Source: Todiramphus chloris collaris (lineage: Eukaryota > Chordata > Aves > Coraciiformes > Alcedinidae). From it: a stretch of DNA of 64,000 bases. A model generated the notes under the pieces. The model did no database searches, was not told where the DNA came from, and saw only the letters and a list, made by a program, of their open reading frames with translations. The stretch covers positions 41,035,263 to 41,099,262 of the forward strand of contig JANVCC010000018.1 of assembly GCA_025345505.1 (NCBI GenBank), read 5' to 3'. How positions within the stretch are numbered: position 1 is the first letter of the stretch; the number at the start of each line of letters is the position of its first letter. Both the position numbers and the translations under genes were made by a program. Positions 39,856-53,169 of the stretch are shown here, piece after piece.

Positions 39856-41500
39856 AGAATAATAGAATGGTTTCGGCTGGAAGGGATGCTCAAAGGTCAA
39901 CTAGTCCAAACCCCCTGCACTGAGAAGGGGCATTTTAACTAGATCAGGGTGCTCAGAGCCCTGTTCAACGTGACTGTCAATGTTTCCAGGCATGGGGAAC
40001 ATACCACCTCAGTGGGCAACAACATGTTGCAGTCTTTCACCACCCACAGAGTAAAAAAAAAGAAAATAAAAAATTAATTCTCCCTTTTTAGTTAAAAATC
40101 TGTACTCCTTGTCCTGCAGCAATAGGCTCTGATGAAAAGATTGTCCCCATCATTCTCATAAGCCCTCTCAATTACTGAAAGTCTACAGTAAGTCTCTGCA
40201 GAGCTTTCTGTACTCCAAGCTGAAAAACCTCAACTCTCTCACCCTTTACTCATAGCCTTCTCCAACAGTTTCATGTCCTTCTTGTGCTGAGAGCTCCAGA
40301 TCTGGACACAGTGCTCCAGGTGGGATCTCACCAGAGCAGAGGCTGAGAATCACCTTCCTTGACCTGCTGGCCATGTTTCTTTTCATGCAGCCCAGGATAC
40401 GGTTGGCCTCCTGGGTTGGGAGAGCACATGGTCAGCTCATGTCCAGCTTTTTATTCATAGGTACCCCCAGCTCCTTCTCTACAGGACTGCTCTCAATCTC
40501 TTTATCCCCCAGCCTGTATTGATACCAAGGATTTTCTGACCCATGTGCAGGACCTTGTATTTGGTCTTGTTGAACCTCATGAGGTTCACATGGACCCACT
40601 TCTCCAGCTTTTCCAGGTCCCTCCAGATGGCATCCCATCCCTCTGATGTGTCAGCTGCATCATTCAGCTTGGTGTCATTTACAAACTTGCTGAGGGTGCA
40701 TTCAATCTCCCTGTGTACATCATTGATGAAGATGTTACACAGCACGGGTCCCCGTATAGATTTCTGAGGGATACCACTTGCAACTAGTATCCATCTGGAC
40801 ATTAGGACATCAACCCCTGCCCTCTGAATGCAACCATCCAACAAATTCCTTATCCATTGAACAGTCCATCCAACAAATCTGTAGCTCTTAAATTTAGCTA
40901 GAAGGATGTTTGGGGGGACCAAGTCCCAAGCTTTACAGAAGTTCAGGAAGAGAACATCCATATCCCTCCCCTTGTCCACTGTTGTCACCCCATCACAGAA
41001 GGCCACTAGGCTGGTCAAGCAGGACTTGCCCTTAGTGAAACCATATGGGCTGTCTCAAATCAGCTCCCTGTCCTCCATATGCCTTAGCATATCTTCTAGG
41101 ACGATCTGTTCCTTGATCTTTCCAGGGACAAAGGTGAAGCTGATAGGTTGGTAGTTGCCAGGGTCCTCCTTTCTACCCTTTTTAAAAACATGTCCAATAT
41201 TTCCCTTTTTCCAGTCACCAGGGACTCTACCTGACTGCCATTTTTTTTTCCACATATCATGGAGAGTGTCTTGGCAACAGCATCAGCTAATTCCCTCAGT
41301 TGTCTGGGAAGCACCTCATCAGGTCCATAGACTTATGCATGTTCAGGTTCCTCAGGTGGTGACAAACCTCATCTCTTGCAGTGGGAGGGACTTTGCTCCC
41401 TCAGTTTCATTCTTGTAGTCTATCAACTCAGGAGATGTCAGAAGAGATGATGCCAGAGAAGACTAATGCAAAAATGTTGCTCAGTACCTCAGACTTAGCA
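39856..41500 (-). mobile_element. CR1 LINE, copy B, 5'-truncated
   Basis: The left end carries the CR1 3' terminus in reverse (AATAGAATGGTTTCGGCTGG). The element then runs rightwards through the ORF2 C-terminal region (landmarks near 40265-40440), the RT (40479-41018) and the region just before the RT (about 41055-41490, with a frame containing WQSGRVPGDWKKGNIGHVF). It is truncated at about 41500, so the endonuclease and ORF1 are absent. It shares with copy A the distinctive KFVNDTKLNDAA and MGQKILGINT stretches, so the two belong to one subfamily. Stops and frame changes between the segments show it is inactive. Confidence 0.92.
40479..41018 (-). pseudogene. CR1 copy B, reverse transcriptase core fragment
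   Basis: At 179 codons this is the longest retroelement frame in the window. It reads through the RT palm in order: the LVAFCDGVTTVDKGRDMD entry, motif A (DVLFLNFCKAWDLVP), the region before motif B, motif B (SGIPQKSIRGPVLCNIFIND) and motif C (KFVNDTKL; FVND at 40674-40685 on the complement). Two catalytic positions are changed: the motif A Asp of the LDF block is Asn, and the first Asp of the usual FADD box is Asn. Gly is replaced by Lys in the PQG of motif B. The fragment therefore cannot encode an active polymerase even though it is open. The frame ends before the C-terminal region, which continues in another frame (40432-40638). Confidence 0.9.
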
Positions 41501-42933
41501 TTGAACACAGCCCAATTTCAAAATATGCTGTAATCAAAACTCTGTCCCCATGCTAACAAAGAGTTGTTTAGCTTTTTATGAAGTTGAAATGTGCCTTAGA
41601 AAGATGTAGTGTGGTTCTATGAGTCCTTTCACCTCACTTAAGGGTCAAAACATGGAGCATTTCGTAATGAATTAGTCATACAAAACTTCCTTTAAATCTG
41701 TAAGGAAAAAAAGGCATTTCCAGAGATAGACTCATCTCATTGTAAAATAGATATGTAGGCTAAGTGATATGAATTCTCCCCTTAGAACTGCCTGTTGACA
41801 ATGAGGGGAATTAAGTAGATTAAAATACAATGTTCAAACTGGAATTATTCATATAAGTTAGATAAGGTGAATACTGCCATTTCTTCCTCTTTTCCTCCTG
41901 CGCTAGGGCTTCCCATAGAATAAATGTTTTCTGCACCTGGGTGTATACTGAAGCACCAGAGTTCTTGAAGCAGCAAACCAGCCCTATATGTTCTGTCCAT
42001 TTTGCTTATGCAAAACTTAGAAAGTTAGGCAGACTGTTGTCAGCCTCAGATGGAGGATGGTGTTTGAGCAGTAGCACCTGCTGGGATGGAGAAGTCTTCT
42101 GAAGACTTGGTTTTCATTCTTAGACCTTTTCTGGGAGCAAGCTTTTCCTTCTTTGTTGTATTTCTTTCCTTTTTTTTTTTCCCCTTTTTTTTTTTTTTTT
42201 TAAATCTTTATCTTTTCGTATTACTGCAAAAAAATCTAGATTTAATGAAACATTCTCCCAAATGGAAAATTTATGTGAAATGTAAGTAAAATCTTCCAGG
42301 ATTACTCCTGTGTCAGATTATGTATATTATGCATGAGAAGGAATGGGTAATATTATACAGGCCACTACAAATTCTCAATTCTTCACCTGCCTGAATCCTA
42401 CTTCACTGCACTACAGTGTGGAAAATTCTCACTCTCATGTACAAAATAGATGCCAGTGGAAAATTGTCACAAGATGGATTCATACTTGGTAACTTGTAGC
42501 AAGTTTATGACTACCATGTATTGCTGAGACAGTAAAAACGAGATGGAAATAGAGATGAAAATCCGACTTTGGTGTACTTCTTTTTACAAAGTAATGTGTC
42601 TCTTCTATTTTATTTCTTCTCTCTGTTCTATATGTCTTCTTCTATTTATTCTGTTTAATTCTTTAGACAATTTCCACATCCTCTATTACTGTGATCAAGA
42701 CTTAAAGGTAGAAACGTTCTACAGTTCCACTGATAAAGAACAAAAAAATCCTTTCTTTTTGATAATTCCTGCTTTGTACTATAGAAATCCTCAACAAGAT
42801 TTTCCACTTTTGCTACTTTAAATTTCTGCTTCAGTGTTAAGAAGACTTTGCTTGAACTGTAGGACCCAGCTTTATAACAGTAGAAATGTGATCAATTTAT
42901 CTGTGTGACTCTTGTAAGATTAGGTAAACTCTT
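41501..42933. other. Unique sequence with a T-rich run, no gene recognised
   Basis: T-rich low-complexity sequence at 42170-42201 (11 T, 4 C, 17 T). The 92-codon ORF at 42543-42821 is hydrophobic and AT-driven, without a recognisable domain. Confidence 0.55.
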
Positions 42934-43420
42934 TGTTGCTGTTTATACCGGGAGCGGAGAGATGCAGCAACACACAAATTCAGCAAGAGCAGGCAAAAGA
43001 AGCAACTTTATTAATTTATAATCCTGTTTTATATACCCTAGCCCCATAAGGCGATTGGTCAGTGATCACCTATCACCCATTTAGCCAATCTCCTAGGGTG
43101 ATTGGCTAAAGTCCTACAACACCTATTTCAAAATATTTTTCCAATGTACCATAAACAGAACTTAGCAAAACACCACGTGTTAGTCCAGCTTACAAATAAC
43201 ATCCTACTGTTTTTCATAACATAAATGAGAAAGGCATGATTCTCACTGAATATTGTGAGAACCTGAGAAAATCCCTCTGCTAGCAGCTTTTCATCATCCA
43301 CAACTCTTCATCACCCAGACAAGATGCTAGTAAATTCCCTCTTTCCAGTTTTATTAGTAACTATACTTAAGTAATTTTTGTATTGTCTTCCTTTTTTCAT
43401 CAACACTCACTCATTGTCAT
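42934..43420 (-). mobile_element. Avian ERV LTR, minus strand
   Basis: The left end begins TGTTGCTGTTTATACC at 42934. On the minus strand the block shows promoter-like order. The poly-A signal AATAAA is the complement of 43007-43012. A TATA box is the complement of TTTTATATAC at 43027-43036. Further upstream are CCAAT boxes (complement of GATTGGTC at 43053 and of GATTGGCTAA at 43100, plus one on the plus strand at 43084). The sequence between about 43110 and 43340 is also of a known avian LTR type. The right (5') end is not clear and may lie anywhere from 43340 to 43490. No retroviral gene is adjacent, so it is a probable solo LTR. Confidence 0.8.
43027..43109 (-). promoter_or_regulatory. LTR core promoter: TATA box with CCAAT boxes
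   Basis: The TATA element (complement of 43027-43036) lies about 20 and 65 bases downstream, on the minus strand, of two CCAAT boxes. The distal one is half of a perfect inverted repeat, TTAGCCAATC (43081-43090) and GATTGGCTAA (43100-43109), separated by nine bases. This arrangement is expected of a pol II promoter in a retroviral LTR. Activity is not known. Confidence 0.6.
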
Positions 43421-46400
43421 AAACTCATTGAAGTTCCTTATAGCATCATTTGATCTAATCACTTTCTCCACATAGTAAGAAAAGACAAATACAAATAATA
43501 TACTTATTAAAAAAAAACCCAAACAACATCATATATAAGCTATTTCCTTTTTCTCACTCATTCCCTTATCTAACATTTACTTTAACAATTGAAATTGAAA
43601 GCTTCAAAGAAAGTGAAGATATCAAGTTTAGTTAGCTATAAACTTACTATTGACTTGTTGTAATATTATGCTATCCTATAGTCTGGTAAATAATGGGGTT
43701 AAAAAGACTGGTCAGGCTCAGGAGGACATGAGGGAATCCTGCGACCATTGATATCTTGCAGCATTTAGAATATGAGACCATATACTCTCCTATACATTTG
43801 ACTTCACTGTAAACATGAGCAAAAGACAGAATGAACAGAATATTCGTTAAATACAGTGCACAGGCATGTTCTGTAGAATTTATTTGAACATGTTTTTGAC
43901 ACTATCTAAACCCCAAAACCTCCCTTCTTGTCCTTTGCAAGGACAGTGTTTGATACAAATAGCCTTTTGAAAGACTCTCAGAAACTCCTGCTTGACACAA
44001 AACCTGGAGGCTCCCTGTGTTAACAGAACAAAACAGAAAGCAGGAGACAGAAAAAAAGAAAAAAAAAAAAAAAAAAAAAAAAAAAAAGCCAAACAGAAGG
44101 GATTGTCAGTTATCCTAAAAAAGCTGGGTTATGCCTCTGCTCAGTATTAAAGATTCAGAAATAATTGCCTAAGGCCTCAACCAAGACTGTTTTTTCTGCC
44201 TTTTTAATTTTATTTTCTTTTTTTCACCATTTCGATATACAAAAAAAGATGCAAAAATAAGGAAAGAAAAAAAAAAAGACAGTCTGAAATTATTTATAGA
44301 AGCTTTTTAGTATCTTCCTATGACAGATTCTTCTTTTGTAATACTTAAAACAGTAAAATCCTCAAGTCCTCCTATAGACACTTACAGTCCTACAAAGGAG
44401 TCTGTGAAGTAAGAATTCCTGTATCCCCAACAAGGATGATAACTCAAAAATAGTTTACTTTGAAGAATCAGCAATTTAGGTTTATAACAAAATTTTTATA
44501 TTTAAAATGGAATTGATTTACTGAAGTCCAACTGCAATCCCCACTTAACTCCTTACCATCTTGAGTCCATACATGTTAACTCTCCAAAGGCAGAGGTTTG
44601 TATCTGCCTAACATTCCGCTTTTGGGCATATCTAGACCTGCTGCTATCTAGACAGCACCAACTGCGCCAATTGCAGATACTGTAATTACCTCTTAGATTA
44701 GATATTCTTATTCTCAGCCCTGAAAGAATAATTTGTATGGATATATTTGTATGATAGATCAACAGACAGATGAATGATAAATAAGGATAGATAGAAAAAA
44801 AAGAAGCCTACGTTCTCAGTACTATGTGAAAGCAGACACCTAAATAATTTCATTCTAGTCAGTGAAGTCTTCCAGAACGGGATCTATTTACTGATCTCTG
44901 CACAAAGTGCAGTTAATTCCAAATGAAGCAATCATTGGTTAAAATATGTAAAAAGGCTTCCCCTTCTTGGATCTATATTCTTGTCTCTATACACTACATA
45001 ATCTTTGGAGCTGTTTTCAAGGTGTTAACTTCATTTATTTATTTGCTTTTGGTAATGGGTCATACAGCTTCTTTAAAAGAAGGGAGATGTGTTAGAACAA
45101 CATAGAGATTGGGCGATGAAGGGTGTTGGCTTCCAGTTTCTAAGTTTTGGAAACCAATTTAGCTGCTGAACTTGTGTATAGAACAGGATATTGCTGTCTG
45201 CTTTTCTGATTTTTTATAAAGGAGTAGAGGTGACTAGTGCTGTACTAGGTTTGCCAGTTAATAACAACATATTCCTACAGACCAGAGGCAGTGACATAAG
45301 CTCCTCAGAGGACTGGGATTTTAAATCAAAACTAAATTTTAGTGCTTCAGATTGCTGAATGACATAGCCTTCCACAAAGAGATCACTTGTGAACTTTTTG
45401 TGCTTATGTGTTATTTGTCATATATAACATATATAAAAAATAAGTAAATCTCTACATAACTGGTTTACAAATTAGAAGATAGGATTTAATAAGAACACAA
45501 CTACTTTAAAATTGGTATATAATCATTTGTATTCCATAGGAATATACCAATACTATTTTAAAGAATTTAAAGAATTAAACATATGTGTGTAAGCACATCT
45601 AAGAAGTACAGAGATTTTGTTTCCCTACATGTCTTTTATTCCTCTGACATTTATGTTAGGCACTTTTGTGCCTTTAAGAAGACATTTTTGGCAACTTTTA
45701 TAACAGTAAAACATAGATGTAGAAAAATGTTACCATACCTTGCTGAGTGTTGAAAGGATTATTTTAGATAACTCAGGTGTAATGTTAAAACAACAGAAAA
45801 GTAATTTGTACACACTAACAGTTACCCCTGGTGACAGTTTGATAAGAATTCTCATACGAGTTCTTCCTGGTGTTCCAAAGATCTCCAGGCACATTACAAG
45901 CTGAAGTGGAATCCATCTAAATGAGAAATATTTTTGTACACAACAGTTTCGTTTAGGTTCAAATCCAAAGCTCATTAAAGTGAATAATAATGTTTCCATT
46001 TGCTTTCTTGGGCTTTGACTCAAGCTCTATGAATAGTGTTTAATTATAAATGAACATTTCAGGTTTTTTTTTTACATGCACCCAGTCTGGAAGATCAGTG
46101 TCTACCACTTCTTAATTTGCTAGCAGAAAACCCAGCAGTCACCAACAGTGTCCTATTTACCTTCCAAATGAAGAAGATACCTTGCCTACAGCAACGGGCA
46201 TTTGTTGCTGTTGCTCTACCTCCTAATTCTTAACTCAGACCTTTTTGAGAGTGACAAAGAAAGGGGAGGAGGGAAAAAAAAACCATCTTTGTAAGAGAGA
46301 AGTCGTCCCAGGCACATGTCAAGGCTAATTTTGCAGTTAAATATATTGAAGCTTGTAATTAGTAACAAAGGTGGGAAATGCAGCTTTTACTCCTCTATGA

Positions 46401-49400
46401 TACTGTTTTGAGTATTTTAGATGATGATTCTGCATATCTGTAGTGTTGTCTTTGATAATTTATTTTGCTCAGTGATACCTTCCTCTAATGAACTTTCCAC
46501 TTCATTTCTTCTTATTCCAACTTAGTTTCTTCTCCAGTTTGTATCTGATAGTAAATTATTATAATGTGATGGACAGTCTGTGCCTCCACCACAATCTTTT
46601 TATCCTTCCACTATTAATATGAATGCAGATAGGCAGATAAACACATAGGAAACACAAAAAAGGAGGAGGTGCCTGTATACACAGGAAAACTCATTAACCC
46701 ATCTATATGAAACATACAAAATAGGAACATCTATTAAAACATTGCAAAATAGCAAAGCCAAAATAGATTTAAAGATACTGTTTTAAATAGCTGTCGCATG
46801 CAGGGCATGCTTCATAAACTGCAGATAGAATTCCTGAATAAAATATGAGGACATGCAGCTCCATGACTGTCTTGGTTACTTAAAAAAAAAAAAGGAAACC
46901 TGAAGAAAATTTCTAAATAGGCCATACACTATCTCCAAAAAGATAAACAAAATAGCCAGCAGTGACAGTATTTGCTTTTCATGTGTGCAAATACAAGGCA
47001 TAACAAATGTCAGCTCCTCATTTGCAAATTAAGATGTAAGGGAAATGTCTGTGACAGTACATGCAACAGTTCATGTTTGAAGTTTGGTACAGTGAACTGA
47101 CAGCCACAGAGGAACTGCAGTAGCCTAATCCTTTCTTTCTGCCTTCCAGCTACTGGCAAGGAAGGTGGAATTTAATAAATATGTGATGAGAAAAGACTGT
47201 GAAAGGCTGGCGTATCTTCTCCTCTGCAAGAACTCATCTTCAGTGATAATTAACTAGGTGACAATATACAATGTGCCATTAACAAGAGCATTCAAATAAT
47301 TTCTGGACTTAAGGACAATTTTAAGCCGCTTATCAGATTTTCATTTCTGAATCCATTCAGCTGTCAGGCTTACATCCTGGCTCTTTATTGAAGCTCACAT
47401 GGGAACCCAAACCTTCTAATTTTCTATACAGATTCATTTCAGAATCAATTAGAGCTGGTGGCAGCCTTGTCCCTGTGTGCTAAGGGGATTAGCTGGGCAC
47501 TTGCTCAGATGAAGCTACCTTTGAATGTACATTCAACCCTCTATCGAGAAAGAGTTGTTTTCCAGAGAATTCTGAAGCAAATGAAGCACTGAAATCAACA
47601 GATGGCAGATAATCACTGGAATGGTCTTCAATTCTGTTAGAAAAGGGAAAATGATATTTCAGACTGTCTCCTAGGTAAGGATCTTATGCTGTACAAAGAA
47701 GAGCGAAAGAAAAGAAGAAAAAGAAATAAAAATAATTTAAAATTTAACAAAAAAACCCCACAAAACAAATTAAAAAGAAAAGCACACTGAAAAAAAAAAA
47801 AAAAAGAAAAAGAGGCAGAGGCCTCTTCTGATTGTCCTCCAGTTGCACAGAGTGGACACTAACTGTCAGAAGAAATCCCAAGGGCTTTCCTTTTATTCTT
47901 TTTTTGCCTCAGTAAGTACTTCAGAACACAGTTTTTGCATCTGACCTTTAGCCATCCTTCCACCCACGTTATTAACTCGTCTATTACTTGTCTTAGCAAT
48001 TTCAGCTTGCCATCCCAAAACACATAGCTTTTGTCTTAAAGTAAACACTTCAGAAAATAAAACCACATAGAACAGTGGTCCACTCTTCTGTTTCCAGGCA
48101 GCCTAGTCTTTATTCAGTGACTTAAGCTGTTGAGAAGGTATTTTGGTAGTTTATGTACTGGGCTCTTCCTGCATAAAGCAACACTTGTGAATTATTATTT
48201 TGCATTGCAAAATTAAAAAGTTCTGTTTAATCTGCTCTTGGAGCTTAATTTTGTAAGGTTATTGCTTATGAGAAGGTATCGTATGCTCAACCACTTCAAA
48301 AAAACATTAGCTGCTAAAGCCTGAATTCAGGTTCCTGAGATTACTTGCAAAAACTGACAACTTCAGTTTACCAGCTTTTACTTGAACAACACAAAAAGCT
48401 GGTTTATGGAAGTATAATACTTCTACAATAATGTATTTCAATTATTTAATTTCAAAGTGAAGGTTATAAACAAGAAAGGTCACCTTCCAGGTCTTAGGAG
48501 CTGTATCTACAAACACAAGACATATATCCTGAGAATCAGGACCTCCAAGGGAGGCTAGAATGTAGGAGATGGCCAAATATGTCATGGTCGTGTCAGGTGT
48601 GGACTCTGTCACTGGCTATAGTGGCCTTGACAGAGTATTTTGTTGTTCGCTGCCTCCCAAAAGAATGCACATCTGCAAGTAGTTTCCAGTCTTCTTAACA
48701 AAACATCCCTCCAGGATCCGTGCTCTGATTTTGACACAGTAGCTGTATTTGAACTGCTTGCAGGTCATCTGAGAGCCAAGACTCCAGGTCACTGATCCAC
48801 ATCACAGACATTCAGAGCAAAACTTCAACTTATTCATCTTTGGAGACATAAATTTCCCCACTGGTTTGATTGGAGCTCCTTTATGGTGAAAGTGAAACAA
48901 GTATTTAGGTTCTTCATTCACTCACTGTACCATTAATCCATTAACATGGGTAAATTCATGTTTTCCCAAAACTTCCACATTCTACAAAGTACTTTTGACC
49001 TTAAGATTCTACCAGGGATACAGGGAAGGATCTGAATATTCCTTCTCTTATTGGGAATAAACAGTCTTATTGAGAAAATACATCCTTCAGAAAATGATAA
49101 ATTATTCACTCTAGCGATGTATTTTCCACTTAAAGATTGTTACAATACTATTACTAAATATTTAGATCTACAAATTTTTTTACTCCCTCAACAGTCTTCT
49201 TAGAGTCCTATTTACCTCACATAAACAATGCTGATATTACTACATTCAAGTGAAGGATTTTTTTCTAAATCAAATAGAAAAAATAATCACTATATAGTCC
49301 ATTCACATATTTTTTAATGGACATTGTTCTTAAAAATAAATCAGCTTAGATGTTATAATTCTGTGTTTTCCTAACTCCTGCAAAAATATGAGGTCTACAG

Positions 49401-50332
49401 AACGTTCTTATTTAGTAATATTGCTCAAAACTTCTCTTCAATTCTTAGCCGGAATCCATGGGCTCCAATTTTTTCATAGCTGTCATACTTCCCAGCTAAT
49501 AATATTTAATGTGTTCAGTCCAAATGAGAATGGATGTGGAGGTGTGATTTTGTGATATTGTTTTCTGAATGACAGAGCACAAAGAAAATAAAATTCATAC
49601 ATTATTCATACAATAAAAGATGTAGATTATTACTGCAATAAGGCTAAATCACAGATGTGAGTATGCACACACACACTGGTACATCTATATATCAAGAGTA
49701 AGACGGTACTGAAATGCCTGTATTCCTAATGTAACAATTTAGAATAATTCTGATAGTCAGATATTTAGACATAAAAGTTTTGCAGTCCCTTACAGATAAT
49801 AATAATAATTTTGGATACCACTTCCCAGTGGAGAGGAAGAATGTTTCATTTTTAACATATGAATGTATGACACTCATTTTAAAGTAATATGACAGTATGA
49901 TGAGTTTAATACTGTAGAGAGCAGGATTTCCAGAATGCTGTCACACAGAAATGTGAAACAAAATGCAGCCACACATATGTGTGAGTAAGATTCAGCTTGT
50001 ATAAATAGTCATGAGTCTCTTAATTTTTGTAAAACCATTTTGTCTTTGCTAGGGAACAGATCTATTATGCTCATTAAAGGTTAAGAAGTAACAACCCTCT
50101 AGGCTGAAGATATCTGTTATCATGAACATCTAACCAAGTAGGGCAATCCACAGAAAGCTAGCTCAGTAAACCAATAAAATAACATATTCTTCCTGTGTGA
50201 ATGTGTATGTATGCATATTTTTGTAAAAGAAAAACCTGGTGAGTATTCTTTTTGCAGTAAAGTGAAATGAATAATCCAACTCTTAAAATGTATGTATGTT
50301 AAAACCAAACCAAAATAAACAAAAAAAAAATC
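43421..50332. other. Unique sequence with homopolymers, no gene recognised
   Basis: No exon or transposon is recognised. Homopolymers include 29 A at 44059-44087 and 16 A at 47790-47805. The 97-codon minus-strand ORF at 45730-46023 has no recognisable domain. The part at 46960-47640 has the even composition of a conserved noncoding element (see findings). Confidence 0.55.
44051..44087. repeat. Poly(A) run
   Basis: Seven A, one G, then 29 A. It produces a false Phe-rich ORF on the complement. Confidence 0.95.
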
Positions 50333-50985
50333 TCTCAGAATAACAGAATCACAGAATTAAGGCTGGAAAAGGCTGCTGAGATTCTCAAGTCAAGCCCATG
50401 ACCTAACAACACCACATCGGCTAGACCATGGTACTAAGTGCCACATCCAGCCTTTCCTTGAACACCTCCAGGGACAGAAACTCCACCACTTCCCTGGGAA
50501 GTCCATTCCGATGTCTGATCACCCCCTCCATGAGGAAGTGTTTCCTAATATCCAACCTAAACCTCCCCTGGTGCAGCTTTAGACCATGACCTATCATCCT
50601 GTCACTAGTTGACTGAGAGAAGAGCCCAACATCCACCTGACTACAACCTCCCTTCAGGTAGTTGTAGAGAGAGACAAGGGACCCCTGAGTCTCCTCTTCT
50701 CCATGCTAACAACCCCAGCTCCTTCAGCCTCTCCTCATAAAACTTTCCTTCTAGTCCCTTCACCAGCCTCGTTGCTCTCTTCTGGACCTGGTCCAGCACC
50801 TCAGTATATTTCTTGAAGTGGGGCTCTCAGAACTGTACACAGTACTCAAGGTGAGGCCTCACCACTGCTGAATACAGAGGGATAATCACATTGCTAGTCC
50901 TGCTGGCCACACCATTCCTGATACAAGCCAGGATGCCATTGGTCTTCTGGGCCACCTGAGCACACTGCTGCCAGCTGTTCTTTTT
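50333..50985 (-). mobile_element. CR1 LINE, copy C, 5'-truncated
   Basis: The left end, AACAGAATCACAGAATTAAGG, is the CR1 3' end in reverse. Reading on the minus strand, the frames contain [20 protein letters not shown] and [19 protein letters not shown] (50421-50636). Upstream they contain a segment with [18 protein letters not shown] (50827-51081), the C-terminal region of CR1 ORF2. The protein-like similarity stops near 50985. Its sequence differs clearly from copies A and B, so it is from another CR1 subfamily. Frames are interrupted and there is no RT core. Confidence 0.92.
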
Positions 50986-53132
50986 ATTCAGTGATGTTAC
51001 TGCTGCTGTTGAAGGTAGTGCCAATTTTGAACCTGGATTTCTACTCAAGTAACTGAATAAGGAAAGTTCCTTATTTTTCATCTGTCATAGATTTTTGCAT
51101 TTACAATAACTTTAGTGAAATAGTACATTGAAGGCTGTCTGAAGAACACATTTGAAATACCATTTGAAAGTTTCCGTGTATCATCTTGAGAAAGAAACTA
51201 CAGATTCTTGGAAATCAGCTATATACTTTCCATTAGTATTTAACAGGAAATAGCAAACAAGGAAACTCCAAAGGAAATTTTCCAATGATGGATTTAGAAG
51301 AGTTGCAAGAACCAATAAGGACTCAGAAATCAGCAACATGGGCAGAAAAAGAAGAAATTCAGCTTGAAAAAAAATCAAGGTCAAGTATCTGTGAAGAGAT
51401 AAAACAAACCCTACAATGATAAAAGGGAGGCAACAACCTGGAAAGTATTTACTCTAGAAATACTGGATATCTAATTAGATATTAGTTTCTAATGTCAAAT
51501 ATTGTTGCAGTAAGATAAGAAAAGCTAATGTACATTTTGGACTGCATATGCATTACTTTAAAAAGCAAAGGTCTAATAGAACTTCTCATTCAAAGCTGCA
51601 GGTATGATTTCACCTACATCCGTGCATTCAGCTCTGGGCACCAAATTTCCATACAAGTAGTGACAAATTGGTAGCAGTTAAGTGTACAACATAAATAAAT
51701 AAATAAATAATAACCAACCAGCTAGCTAAAGTGAATGATTTATGAAGAATAATTCAAAGATCTAAATAGAAGCCTGGACACCTAAAAGGGCATGAAAAAA
51801 AAAAAAAAAAAATGCCACTTGCATGAAAATGTAGGCTTTTGCTGAAAATATTCTTTTTACTATAGTCAGGTCCCTATATGTAAAAGTTTATTGAAGCAGC
51901 AGCTAGGGACAATAGCAGCCATAGTTCAAAAAAGTCAAAGTATATACAACAGAGGAACCACTCTTATCAGCATAATACATTAATTCAATGAAAGCAAAAA
52001 AGGAGACTCAGAAAACTATGTGAAAGAAAATCTGTTTGAGGAGGACTGTGCTTTTATAAAAAGCTTTTACAGACAACTGAACAAAAAGTCACATAAATGA
52101 TGTGCTAGGAGGAGTTCTGGGAAGAACAGTTCTAGAGAATCATCCATGTTTTTCTTTAGAACTGAGGTAGGTGGGAAAACTAGGATGTAATGTATTTCAT
52201 AATTTACGTACATTATCAAAGAAAATTATACCATTAGCTTTTATCACTTTTATTAAGGAGTAACAGCTTGCAGTACTAAACATGTACATGTTGATAGATA
52301 CAGATAAATTTCAATATAAATATGGAAAAAACACTATACACTATACAGATCTAAGACAAATACAATAGACCCTTTTTCCATCCGCCCTATGGGTTTCTCC
52401 TTAACTAGATTTGTTTTCTTATATTTTTTTCCTTTTTTCTTTTTAAATTTAGTAATACATTCAAAGTCACTATCTTTGGATATCTTTGTTGAGAATGCTA
52501 ATTGAGACCTCCTAAAGCTAAGGTATGATGCCTTATTTCAGTCACTTCTTACAATAATCATGATTTGATTTGCCCACAGTATATACCATTTCACACATCT
52601 CAGGTCATTCACCTCATTCCAATTTTCATTCATTTTTTTAAGCAGATTTCTGATCTAATACATAACCAGTACCAGCAATTAATTCCAGATTTCCAGCCTC
52701 AAGATACAGTTTTCTCCTTTAGGCTTCCATAACTCAATCATTTCCCTTCAATCCCATTTGTTATTGAGATGGGCAGTTCTTACTCTTCCTTGAGGACTAG
52801 GAAAGAAGCAATAAATATATACAAAAGATGTATAGTTTTCTATTCTTTCTTGTGCCATGTACTGCATTAGTATAAGAAAGAGTAATTGCAAAACCTGTGC
52901 AGAGCTTGCATATCCTGAGATATAACATACTGAGCAAAGAAGAACCTTTCCGGCTTTTTAGCTAATGTTAACACTACCTCATTTAACATGTATAAACAGA
53001 GGTTTTTCTCACATCTTGCTTAAGCTTAGTTATTTTAAGAGGTAATGCAATTACACACCTGTGAACAGGATCTTGTAATTGGAAGTATCAACTTAATTTA
53101 CCTATGTGAGATTTTAATAGCTTGCTTTCACA

Positions 53133-53134
<2 letters not shown>
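50986..53134. other. Unique sequence with simple repeats, no gene recognised
   Basis: An (AAAT)n microsatellite lies at about 51691-51713 and 18 A at 51795-51812. ORFs are short and without recognisable domains. Confidence 0.55.
51691..51713. repeat. (AAAT)n microsatellite
   Basis: About five tandem ATAA units, the last imperfect. Confidence 0.9.

Positions 53135-53169
<35 letters not shown>

Noticed and set aside
45730..46023. 97-codon minus-strand ORF as a possible exon
   Set aside because: No similarity is recognised. It fits the chance expectation for this length of sequence.
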